Source of the DNA: Gammaproteobacteria bacterium UBA3532
GTDB taxonomy: Bacteria > Pseudomonadota > Gammaproteobacteria > Enterobacterales > UBA3532
Assembly (NCBI GenBank): GCA_002376965.1
Contig: DFOV01000141.1
Span: 1 to 15,756, forward strand
Length of the DNA: 15,756 bases
Direction: 5' to 3'
Positions 8,801 through 15,756 of this stretch are shown one piece after another. Each line of letters opens with the position of its first letter. Position 1 is the first letter of the stretch. A program made the position numbers and the translations under genes. The notes beneath the pieces are model-generated. The model did no database searches. It was not told the origin of the DNA and saw nothing but the letters and a program-made list of their open reading frames with translations.

Positions 8801-11285
8801 TAAGGCGTGGTTTCAACGAGACAGCCAGCCCACACAATCGCTGTTTCGCTGCTCGCCAGCTGCTATCGAACCAGCGCAACCAGCCCGCCGAATCCAATAT
8901 GCTTTGAATGTCTTTAAGCTGACTTGAAGGCGGTAATTGTGAGAGGTTATAAGTGGTAGAGATCGCGCCTTTGATTGACTTCAGCTCTACCAAAATGGCG
9001 TCGAGCTGGTCGATATTCTTATCGATTCCATCGTTGTCAAACAGCTCATGGCGACGCCCCACCAAGCCTGGCTCAAGATTGGTCGTCAAAGCGATAAACG
9101 ACCTAAAGTCAGAGAAGCCATCTATCGAGCGGCTAAACAACACATCGTCCGTTCGCAGCTGCGGCTCAACCAGCGAGATATGTTCAGCGATGGCACAGGC
9201 TTGTTCTAATAGCTTGGCACTCAATTGCTGCCACTGGTAAATCTCCGACAACTGGGCATCGCGCTTACACACCGCTTGTAAAAAGCTCAATGCGTTATCT
9301 AATCGTTCAAACCGCTCCTCGTTGAGCTGTTCAGCAACAAAAACACGATTTAAATCCGCTTTAGCCTGCCCCAAACTAGCGAACGCTTTGACATACTCAT
9401 CAAGTTGCTCCGCCCGTTCTTCATTAAACCGGTCAAGGCTGTCCAAGAACTCTGTGCCGCTTAAACAGGGCAATGCATGATAATCTGCTATTAACGCAGC
9501 GACAAAAGCCAGCGACGGATTTTCAACAGCGTCGCTTATACGGGCACATAGCGGAATCACCTGTTCATTTAATGCCGCCAATGACTGCTGCCAACTGTCT
9601 AACAACGCGCAAATGCTGTCGCAATCGAACATTTGTATCGTCGTTTTTTTTACCCCAAACCAGGGATGCTCGATCAGCGCCGCCTTATCTCCCAGCTGCT
9701 TGCGTACCTCGTCATAAACATCAGCATAGCGACGAAGATGATCGCTCATACGCCGCGCTGTTAGCTCATCAAACATCGAACCATCCAGGTGCTGCTGTTG
9801 AATGGATTCAACCTTTAAGTCAGGATAGCGCGCCCGTAACAAGGTGGCTGTTGAAAAAATCTGATGGATGGTTTGTCCGGTTTTCTTCCACTCTGAATTA
9901 ATCAGTGCGGCATAATCGGTTAGCGCCTGCTTTTTCTCCTCATACATTTGAATATCGGTATCGATCGATGAGGGATAACGAAACTGGCCTTGGGCGCTAA
10001 GCCTTTTCGCCAAATTCTCATAAACCTGCTTTTTCTGCGTTTTATTGCTATGCAGCTCTAAACAAAAATCTCCCAATCCTGCCCTCTCAAGACGAGACTG
10101 CACCACCTGCAAGGCCGCCATTTTTTCCGCTACAAACAAAACTTTCTTATTTTGTGCCAGAGCGGCAGCGATCAAATTGGTGATCGTTTGGGATTTTCCG
10201 GTACCAGGTGGCCCTTCAATGACAAGGTTCTGCCCCTTAATCGCATCTACCAGCGCGCTGTGCTGTGAGCTGTCGGCATCATCAATCAACGGATAATGGC
10301 CATGCACGTTTTCAAGCGAGTCGATGTCATATTCAGTAGCAAAACCATAGCCGTCCGAGTCGTTTTCAACCGAAGCAAAAAACTGCTGCAATATGGGATG
10401 ATTCTGAATATTTTTATCACCCTGAGGCCAGTTATCGGGATCGAGATCCAGATACATCAGCAGTTTGCCAAAATCAAACATCGCTAGTGTTGCAAAGCGC
10501 TTAATCGCCCACTTGGGCTTATGCTGAATGATTCTTTCCGCAATCAGCTTAAGGTAGGCTTCTGGTAATGTATCGTCGGCAATTTCTGGTAACTCAAGGG
10601 CAAAGTCAGTACGCAGTTTTTCGCGCAACGAAAGGTTGGAAACAATATCTTCACCGGTATATTGCAGCGAATAGCGGTATACACCGGTTTCACGATCCAG
10701 CTTAGCCTTTTCAACACGAACAGGGATCAAATACAACGGTGCCAATCGCTCAGTAGACGAACTGCTGTCTTCAAACCACTGCAAGAAGCCGAGGGCGAGG
10801 TATAAAATATTGGCCCCCGTTTCCTCTATGGCCAGATTGGCCTGCTGCCGAATTTTCCTTAGTTGCGCTTCCAACTCTCTCGGGTATAGCAACGTTTGTA
10901 TATAGGTATCATTGTGGTGATTTTGCTCTGAGTTTTCGCGATAGGCCAGCTCATAGTGAGGGTCAAAACCTTTGATTTTTGCCCATTCATAGGCTTTGGG
11001 CGGATTTTTCAGCTTTTGCTCAAGGCCATTCTCATCCAACTGAATAAACTGGTGCTCGATAAGCTCTTGTTCTGTTGGTTCATCGACGGGTAGAAAGGTG
11101 AAGGTGGTATTGTCCAATAAAGCTTGGGCCAACTGATCCGGCAACTCATCAATCACCCGCAACAAACCCGTGCGGCGATGCTTGAAATTTAGCAAGCGAT
11201 TGCGGCTGGTTAAATCCAACAAACGGTTGCGAATGGCTTCCAACGACGCCAGTGAAAACTCGCTGATACTCTCTGCATTTTCCAT
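5820..11285 (-). CDS. DUF4011 - SF1 helicase - Vsr/PD-(D/E)XK nuclease fusion (Hhe-like defence protein)
   Basis: The product has 1821 residues from ATG 11283-11285. A GTG nine bases further upstream (11292-11294) is inside the Shine-Dalgarno AGGTGA, so the ATG is preferred. Residues about 12-230 are DUF4011, with the hallmark LLDLTSRNRLLNF near 22-34. The SF1 helicase core is split: motif I GPPGTGKS (K364) is followed by about 900 mostly helical residues before motif II MDEAS (D1293, E1294), then GDPKQLPP (1317-1324), VQGDERD (near 1487-1493) and LFTRSKKRM (R1533). Residues about 1585-1690 form a Vsr/MTES_1575-type nuclease: D1615 in FIDLAV, then IECDGATYH (E1632, D1634), RDRDRLR and a HRIWSTDW segment. 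A C-terminal helical tail follows. All ATPase and nuclease residues I can check are present. The architecture matches DUF4011-helicase-Vsr proteins such as Hhe, known as antiphage systems, and predicts NTP-driven unwinding or translocation coupled to cleavage of invading nucleic acid. It is the last cistron after zorC and zorD. Confidence 0.87.
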   Translation of the reverse strand: MENAESISEFSLASLEAIRNRLLDLTSRNRLLNFKHRRTGLLRVIDELPDQLAQALLDNTTFTFLPVDEPTEQELIEHQFIQLDENGLEQKLKNPPKAYEWAKIKGFDPHYELAYRENSEQNHHNDTYIQTLLYPRELEAQLRKIRQQANLAIEETGANILYLALGFLQWFEDSSSSTERLAPLYLIPVRVEKAKLDRETGVYRYSLQYTGEDIVSNLSLREKLRTDFALELPEIADDTLPEAYLKLIAERIIQHKPKWAIKRFATLAMFDFGKLLMYLDLDPDNWPQGDKNIQNHPILQQFFASVENDSDGYGFATEYDIDSLENVHGHYPLIDDADSSQHSALVDAIKGQNLVIEGPPGTGKSQTITNLIAAALAQNKKVLFVAEKMAALQVVQSRLERAGLGDFCLELHSNKTQKKQVYENLAKRLSAQGQFRYPSSIDTDIQMYEEKKQALTDYAALINSEWKKTGQTIHQIFSTATLLRARYPDLKVESIQQQHLDGSMFDELTARRMSDHLRRYADVYDEVRKQLGDKAALIEHPWFGVKKTTIQMFDCDSICALLDSWQQSLAALNEQVIPLCARISDAVENPSLAFVAALIADYHALPCLSGTEFLDSLDRFNEERAEQLDEYVKAFASLGQAKADLNRVFVAEQLNEERFERLDNALSFLQAVCKRDAQLSEIYQWQQLSAKLLEQACAIAEHISLVEPQLRTDDVLFSRSIDGFSDFRSFIALTTNLEPGLVGRRHELFDNDGIDKNIDQLDAILVELKSIKGAISTTYNLSQLPPSSQLKDIQSILDSAGWLRWFDSSWRAAKQRLCGLAVSLKPRLNDLHQQLPQLIEYTTLMEKLTDNQKFISSFQHEYKAEATAIEDIKALRSWYKRVRDTFGVGFGPKVALANQLFALADDVFKGAAHLAKHQALADLDSVNSMMNQLVDVLDLEGLSNASVNLVGPQGSVTKAASKLQANLRDVQPAVKADLLLSETKLYAAQLGLWLDRMKAFETNTIEVELFEQRYLIDLDQWDSGVCQSHLDTLALYHAIQALQCDSLKHFLTKHINAGILAEIATDMANIEQLFKSQEEAKDTFSQCVDLDVEAWFKQAEKALEGWIKRNDTALENPKWLVSWVDFIRNRSKLAEQGLDNLLHKIELGDIALEDIEGIYQYSVFDMLSREIITEEQSLAHFSGADHNAIRKQFQHYDNKLKALQREKVAHAVAQGGIEHVLSGVASGRVADYTEMGLIQNEVNKKTRHVPIRQLIKRAGKSVAALKPCFLMGPNSVAQYLAPGEIEFDLVIMDEASQIKPQDALGTIARGKQVVVVGDPKQLPPTSFFDKNVDSDDEEAMAIEQSESILDVSLPMFSARRLRWHYRSRHESLIAFSNKEFYDSNLVVFPSPSSQSDEFGVKFSYIKRGRFVNSRNIEEAQIIAWSARKHLLNHAGESLGIVAMNSQQREQIERCIEELAKEDALFAEALSRNQASEEPLFIKNLENVQGDERDVIYISFTYGPQEAGASAMPQRFGPINSAAGGRRLNVLFTRSKKRMHIFSSMKEGHIRATDKSSVGVHALRRFLGYAESGRLEQAQITGKGPDSNFEVSVMEALQREGFTCEPQIGVAGYFIDLAVRDPNQPGRFLMGIECDGATYHSAKSARDRDRLRQSVLEGLGWKIHRIWSTDWFKNPQAQLVPLLEQLRQLSSELIVTEEGSSSELTEIFEEIALDDQQHLCIDDISAQPLTLEQKLQAFAERIDKQAAAVSQNKHVLRPAMIAALVKYQPVNKNEFVEFLPSYLIQGTAADHRIYLSQIFNIIAEHEEEKEASLERITTEIDE

Positions 11286-11290
11286 GGTGT

Positions 11291-11296
11291 TCACCT
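11291..11296 (-). promoter_or_regulatory. Ribosome binding site that decides the ATG start of the DUF4011 protein
   Basis: AGGTGA on the minus strand lies five bases before ATG 11283-11285 in a 32-base gap after the zorD stop. A longer reading frame beginning at GTG 11292-11294 would place its start codon inside this element, so the shorter product is more likely. The gap is too short for a convincing separate promoter, which supports co-transcription. Confidence 0.65.
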
Positions 11297-11317
11297 GTTA
11301 TTATTAAGCTCTTCGCC

Positions 11318-14300
11318 TTAAAAACACTCGCTCAAATCGTGCGCCTCAACACTACTGTTAGCAACAACCGCATCACTAAGATCAACCTTATTTGTTAGTA
11401 AGCTATTGAGCTGCAGATCGAAAGACGGTATTTGTGGGTGAAGAGCCATTGGTATGTATACATTGACGTCTCTCTTCTGACCGATTCGATAAACCCTATC
11501 TGTTGCTTGTGCTTCTTTAGCGGGATTCCAGTGACGCTCTATATGAATAACGTTATTAGCCCCTACAACCGTCAACCCGACCCCGGCAGCTACAGGTGAC
11601 ATGACAATAACACCAAATCCTGCGGTCGATTGAAAGCGGTCGATAATCGCCTTTCGTGTTTGATTGTCCCTTTTTGTCGCAACCGCTTTCGTTTCACCAT
11701 TGATAGTTTCCACAGGTATTTTGAAAAGCGATGTAACTAATGCACAGACATAAGCCTGAACGGACTTGGTTGTTGCAAAAATCAGTACCTTCTCGCCACG
11801 TTTTTTAACTTCACCCAACACATCTAGAAGGGCCACTACCTTTGCCGACTTTTTAGCCTGTTCAAAAAGGTCATTGGTAGAACTTGGAGGCTTGCCACTA
11901 AACTCTAGATCGTGATGTATACTGGTAATCTTGAGCTTATGGAGACTTGACAGGATCAAACTTTGCTTTTCATCTGAGCTACATGTCTTGACCTTCTCAA
12001 TGACATCATCATATTGTGACAACTGTCTTCCAGTCATAACACCAGCAAGTTCCGGAACAAACTGGTCGGCACCAGCCCTCTTATCACCGGAGTATAACCG
12101 CTTAACAGGAAGGCCTTTTAGCTTCTCTGCTTTTGTTCTTCGAAGCATATAGTCACCAACGGCTACTCTGAGCTTTCGGCCAATTTCGACTTTGACCGCT
12201 GACGCTTCATCAGGTGTTGCCGAAGTAATAGGAACAATATAATCGTTTCTAAAGTCCTGCCATGCTCCGAGCAACCCAGGAACAGCAATATCCATCAAGC
12301 ACCAAAAGTCCTTTAAGGAATTTTCAACGGGTGTACCTGTGGCAAGCAGCTTGAAATCAGCCTTTAGCCCCATAGCTGTTCGAGAAGCTAATGTATTCGG
12401 GTTTTTGAGATTCTGCGCCTCATCGAATGCCACCAGCCCCCAGTCTATTCGGCTCAATGAGAACTGATAGTCTCTAAGCGTTTGATAAGTAGTGAGAACG
12501 AGCCTGTTTGGCATGTCGAGCCGATCAAAGCCATATTCCCTTCCAACCTTCAGTGAATAGCGAATTTCCTCTTGGTTTTCAATACACTCATCTTCCACAA
12601 ATGTTTGTTGAGTCTCTCTTGCTGCCCCTTTTACTTTAAAGGTTTTCAAATCTGCTCCGGACTGAAGTACAACAATGTCGGAAAACGGAGATTTATGAAA
12701 TGTTTCGCTTACTTCAGCCTGCCAGTTTTCTAGTAGGCTTAATGAAGCAACAATCAACACAGGCTTTTGAGCGAGCTGTCTTTGTTTACAGCGCCTATAC
12801 CACTCGTGTATTCCCACCAACGTCATATACGTTTTACCCAACCCCATGTCGTCAGCCAGCAGAGCCCCGCTGGAATCTTTGCACTGCTGTGCGAGATCCA
12901 TATGGGCAAGAAACCACCTAATCCCCTCTTCTTGGTGCTCAAAAGGTGTACGCCTTAAATTTTGAATATCAAATGACTGGGCTGTGATATCAAGCTTATC
13001 AATGTGCGAAGCCTTAAAGAAGCTAACCTCTTCGTCATTTGTATCGACCGAAACCACAGCTTGCTCAACTTTTGGCTGCTCCATATCTTCATTCTGAACA
13101 GATGGCCCCCATTCTTCCTGAGAAGTAACTCGTTCGTTTACATCTATTCGCAACTTCTCAAGCGTCTGCTTAACAGGAGCATCATTTGTGATATCAAATT
13201 CGCGTCCATCCATCTCAACAATCTGAGCGCCGTTCGTTTGTGCGTTCGCTACAAGCTCTTCCAGATCAGATAACCGCTCTACGGAATCGATCGAGGAAAC
13301 CACGTTTTCAAAAGGCTCGATGTCACCGCCTTTAGACGTAAACCAATTGATACCCGATTTTTCAACATCACCAAAATAGCGATGCACAAAGCGTTCAGCA
13401 CCATGCACTCGCAGGGAAAATCCCGTATCAAGGTCGATCAACGCAGCATCAAGATATGCCGTTGGTGATTTAAGGAACGTGGCTACTTGAGATTTGGGAA
13501 TTCGCTGATTCGTCAGGATTTCCTGAGTCGCCTCTAGGCGAGCCTCATCTAACAGTACAAATCTATCCTTTATTCGAAGGATACAGTGTCCATCCGAATC
13601 AGAAATCTGCCCAAGCCTAACCTTTATATCTTCCGGCTCAATCCCAGCGCCAAAGCTAGGCGTCAGTAACAAATCCCCGCTTGGTAACTCCTCCATTGAT
13701 AGACCAACTGAGTCAGGGCTAGATAGTTCTAACCGATTAAAGTGAGCCAAATCGATATTTACACCAGCTTTCTTGGCGAGCTGTAGTTGGAAAATTAGCC
13801 AGTTGTTTTCATACTCTCCTCGTTTGTCAGGGGGTAGCGCCTTATGGTTAGCAACAGCTTGCAGTGCCTTATATTCAGCAGGAGAAAGGCTGTAGTACTC
13901 ATTTTCTGCCAGCTTGAGAAAAGGCCCTTCTAATGAATAATGGGAGACTACATCGCCTCTCGGCATAGATAGCTGTAGCGCCATAGAAAAAGAAGCTTTT
14001 CCCGTACTGCCTTCCACCCTAGCCTGAAAAGCCCCCTGATACGGAGTTGGCAGCTCAAACAATGTATAGAACTGCTCATCAAGTTCTGGGATTACAGCAG
14101 AAGGAACGGTAAATCCATTTGCATTTCGCATAGCTAAATCCTGCTCTACCAACCCTTTCAAATAGGCTAGCTGCATTCCGAAATACGGTGAATCAATAGC
14201 GAGTGACTCTGGCTCAGATACCGCCCTGTTAGTAAGGATGAAATCCACGCCTTCGTTAGGATCAATCTTCCATGTTACGTGTTGCTCATCACGAGCGGGT

Positions 14301-14332
14301 TTGAACCGTTTAATAAAATCTCTAATAGACAT
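11318..14332 (-). CDS. zorD: SNF2-family helicase, ZorD of a type I Zorya system
   Basis: The product has 1004 residues from ATG 14330-14332, one base after the zorC stop. A TTG at 14345-14347 would add five residues and overlap zorC by 14 bases, but the ATG is the more natural start. Residues 1 to about 440 form the N-terminal region with no motif I can name, ending in an acidic, probably flexible linker (about 400-440). The SNF2 core follows: motif I DDMGLGKT (K500), motif II DEAQ (D637, E638), motif III ATGTPVEN (664-671), then in the second RecA lobe SPVAAGVGLT (near 912-921) and motif VI QATDRVYRIGQ (942-952). ZorD is known as the Zorya effector that processes phage DNA near the ZorAB motor; here the ATPase is intact. 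No clear nuclease motif is visible by eye. The assignment rests on the directly adjacent EH_signature gene, since SNF2 ATPases also occur in DISARM and other systems. Confidence 0.8.
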   Translation of the reverse strand: MSIRDFIKRFKPARDEQHVTWKIDPNEGVDFILTNRAVSEPESLAIDSPYFGMQLAYLKGLVEQDLAMRNANGFTVPSAVIPELDEQFYTLFELPTPYQGAFQARVEGSTGKASFSMALQLSMPRGDVVSHYSLEGPFLKLAENEYYSLSPAEYKALQAVANHKALPPDKRGEYENNWLIFQLQLAKKAGVNIDLAHFNRLELSSPDSVGLSMEELPSGDLLLTPSFGAGIEPEDIKVRLGQISDSDGHCILRIKDRFVLLDEARLEATQEILTNQRIPKSQVATFLKSPTAYLDAALIDLDTGFSLRVHGAERFVHRYFGDVEKSGINWFTSKGGDIEPFENVVSSIDSVERLSDLEELVANAQTNGAQIVEMDGREFDITNDAPVKQTLEKLRIDVNERVTSQEEWGPSVQNEDMEQPKVEQAVVSVDTNDEEVSFFKASHIDKLDITAQSFDIQNLRRTPFEHQEEGIRWFLAHMDLAQQCKDSSGALLADDMGLGKTYMTLVGIHEWYRRCKQRQLAQKPVLIVASLSLLENWQAEVSETFHKSPFSDIVVLQSGADLKTFKVKGAARETQQTFVEDECIENQEEIRYSLKVGREYGFDRLDMPNRLVLTTYQTLRDYQFSLSRIDWGLVAFDEAQNLKNPNTLASRTAMGLKADFKLLATGTPVENSLKDFWCLMDIAVPGLLGAWQDFRNDYIVPITSATPDEASAVKVEIGRKLRVAVGDYMLRRTKAEKLKGLPVKRLYSGDKRAGADQFVPELAGVMTGRQLSQYDDVIEKVKTCSSDEKQSLILSSLHKLKITSIHHDLEFSGKPPSSTNDLFEQAKKSAKVVALLDVLGEVKKRGEKVLIFATTKSVQAYVCALVTSLFKIPVETINGETKAVATKRDNQTRKAIIDRFQSTAGFGVIVMSPVAAGVGLTVVGANNVIHIERHWNPAKEAQATDRVYRIGQKRDVNVYIPMALHPQIPSFDLQLNSLLTNKVDLSDAVVANSSVEAHDLSECF

Positions 14333-14333
14333 T

Positions 14334-15756
14334 TTAGTCGACCCCAAACTTTTGCTTATACTCTCTCAACCGCGTTTTGCTGATAACTTTAGCGACGTCA
14401 ATTTTCAACCCTCGAATACGCAAAAAGTCAATGGCTTTGCGCTGCCAGTTTAAGTGAATGTCGTGAGTTAAATCCCTATATCCATCGCTACCATCAAACT
14501 CTTCTTTGTACTGTTCGATGAGTTCCTTTCTAAGATCGCTATCTTCCATCAACTTTATCCCATAATCTGCAACACTAGTTTTAGAAGGTAAGCGATCAAG
14601 CAGTTTTAACCTAAAATTATGACTCCCCTCGACCAAGTGCACCCGACCACCGAGGTTAAGATAAATCATAGATGTATGACCGGATAGGTTATGCGCATAG
14701 TGGGGCAATTCGCTACGCTCAAAATGACTCTTCAAGTAATTTTCAGCATGCTCACTGAGAAATAGTCGTGACTCTATTACCAGCTCTTGGTTAAGCAACC
14801 CCTCCATAAACACCTTTCTTGGTTCAAACATCCGCTCCATATCAATATTTCCGCCATCCCTTGCACTCTGCTCTAATACTTTCAAGAATAGGGATAAGTC
14901 GAATCGGCTAAGCCAACCACGCATTAGCGCAACGCGTTGTTCGCCCAGTAGCGACCACCATTTTTGATAGTTCTCGCTCGATTTAGGTACTCTCGGATCC
15001 CCTGCAATGGTCAAAATGGCGCTTTGCCAAGCATCAGAGATTGCTCCGCCAGCCGAGCGATCAATTAGCACTTCCAAAACAGCATGGCCTAATAACTGGT
15101 TATCATCAAATGGAGCGTTTACAACATCATGCTTGATAATCTCAGATAACACCTCGTGTTCCGAGCCAACGGGAATTTGCTCTAGTGTTTCCAGATAATA
15201 CCGATAACGGCATATATCAAGAAAACGGCCATTAGCGATCCCGCTGAGGCCAAGCATACTTAATATGCCATCCAAGTCGGTTTGACGATTTTTAGCGAGT
15301 GCGACTACCTCTTTTGGGCCTGTATCAGAAAACAACACTTCAGCATATTTAGCGTAGGCCGCCAAATCACTTTTACTACCCGATTGATTTAGCTGGCTCA
15401 ATTGATATTTTATAAGCGCTTGCCAATGATTTAGTACATGACTAGTAGCAACCGTATCGTAACGAACAAAATATGCGCGAATTAACTGCAACAACGACAG
15501 CTTGCTCATAGGATTTCGAGGCTGGAGCAACTGATCGAGCAGCGCACGTGATAGTGAAATATGTTTCACAAAGTCATCCTTTGAACCTAACAAAAAGGTA
15601 AAAGCTCTGACATCAATACTACTCGTGATAGCTGGCGACAATCTGTCACTACGGCCGTCCAGCACAAGCCGACGCAGCCTCAAACAAGCCTTTTGAAAAT
15701 GTACAGAATTTTGGCCACCGTTACGTTCAATATCTTGTATCTTCTTTTCAGCCCTT
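14334..15756 (-). CDS. zorC: EH_signature domain protein, ZorC of a type I Zorya system (5' end outside window)
   Basis: The frame is open from the stop codon TAA at 14334-14336 to the right edge, giving 473 visible residues. A TTG at 15681-15683 could open a 449-residue product. The 24 codons before it are open and read like protein (for example KKIQDIERNGGQNSVHFQ), so I treat the gene as partial. The N-terminal part is helical. The C-terminal half fits the EH_signature pattern: a GDPR segment (near 14992-15003) followed by a Trp-rich stretch. The conserved Glu is in HLVEGSHN (codon 14628-14630), in the beta-strand context after a GGRV turn. The conserved His is in DIHLNWQ (codon 14454-14456, with a second candidate His at 14463-14465). 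ZorC is a cytoplasmic DNA-associated component that works with ZorD after the ZorAB membrane motor senses phage entry. The adjacent ZorD-like gene strengthens the call. ZorA and ZorB are expected further right. Confidence 0.75.
   Translation of the reverse strand, partial: RAEKKIQDIERNGGQNSVHFQKACLRLRRLVLDGRSDRLSPAITSSIDVRAFTFLLGSKDDFVKHISLSRALLDQLLQPRNPMSKLSLLQLIRAYFVRYDTVATSHVLNHWQALIKYQLSQLNQSGSKSDLAAYAKYAEVLFSDTGPKEVVALAKNRQTDLDGILSMLGLSGIANGRFLDICRYRYYLETLEQIPVGSEHEVLSEIIKHDVVNAPFDDNQLLGHAVLEVLIDRSAGGAISDAWQSAILTIAGDPRVPKSSENYQKWWSLLGEQRVALMRGWLSRFDLSLFLKVLEQSARDGGNIDMERMFEPRKVFMEGLLNQELVIESRLFLSEHAENYLKSHFERSELPHYAHNLSGHTSMIYLNLGGRVHLVEGSHNFRLKLLDRLPSKTSVADYGIKLMEDSDLRKELIEQYKEEFDGSDGYRDLTHDIHLNWQRKAIDFLRIRGLKIDVAKVISKTRLREYKQKFGVD

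Noticed and set aside
8500..9901. Several plus-strand reading frames of 70-142 codons inside the DUF4011 gene
   Set aside because: They are antisense shadows of a long continuous coding frame; their translations look like random composition, with no recognisable domain or hydrophobic pattern.
11318..15756. DISARM or another SNF2-containing system instead of Zorya
   Set aside because: The neighbours show no DUF1998, PLD or methyltransferase gene, while the gene before the SNF2 ATPase has the Glu and His contexts of the EH_signature family.

Overview
The window looks like a chromosomal accessory region of a free-living, Gram-negative, probably marine gammaproteobacterium. The basis is a lipoprotein signal with a classical lipobox, Shine-Dalgarno sequences of AGGTGA/GAGGA type, moderate GC content, and the kinds of protein families present. 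The exact genus cannot be fixed from the sequence. All six real genes lie on the minus strand, so transcription runs from high to low coordinates. Both edge genes are cut by the window. No tRNA, rRNA, CRISPR array, transposase or integrase is visible. No gene-free stretch exceeds 190 bases.

Right part (15756 to 5820): a tightly packed defence operon. It begins with the 3' part of an EH_signature protein (ZorC-like, entering from beyond the right edge). An SNF2-type helicase (ZorD-like) follows one base after the zorC stop. After a 32-base gap comes an 1821-residue protein with DUF4011, an SF1 helicase and a Vsr/PD-(D/E)XK nuclease, the architecture of the single-gene Hhe antiphage system. The first two genes are the cytoplasmic arm of a type I Zorya system, so the membrane motor genes zorA and zorB are predicted just outside the right edge. 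The notable feature is that a complete Hhe-like helicase-nuclease is appended as the last cistron, apparently sharing the Zorya transcript.

Middle (5819 to 2885): a recognisable sigma70-type promoter in the 112-base gap drives a secreted beta-propeller lipoprotein of the PF09826 type. It carries a low-complexity Glu-Pro tract encoded by a perfect hexanucleotide repeat. The 189-base gap after it holds two hairpins, one with a U-tract (probable terminator), and a 16-base perfect palindrome next to a possible -10 box for the next gene.

Left part (2884 to 1): a membrane-anchored protein with twelve MORN repeats fused to a C13 (legumain/caspase-fold) peptidase. After 69 bases comes a polytopic membrane protein with an N-terminal B-box-like zinc finger, cut by the left edge. 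These two are probably co-transcribed. Their function is unknown, but a protease with a membrane-associated repeat scaffold, paired with a zinc-finger membrane protein and lying beside a defence operon, merits attention.
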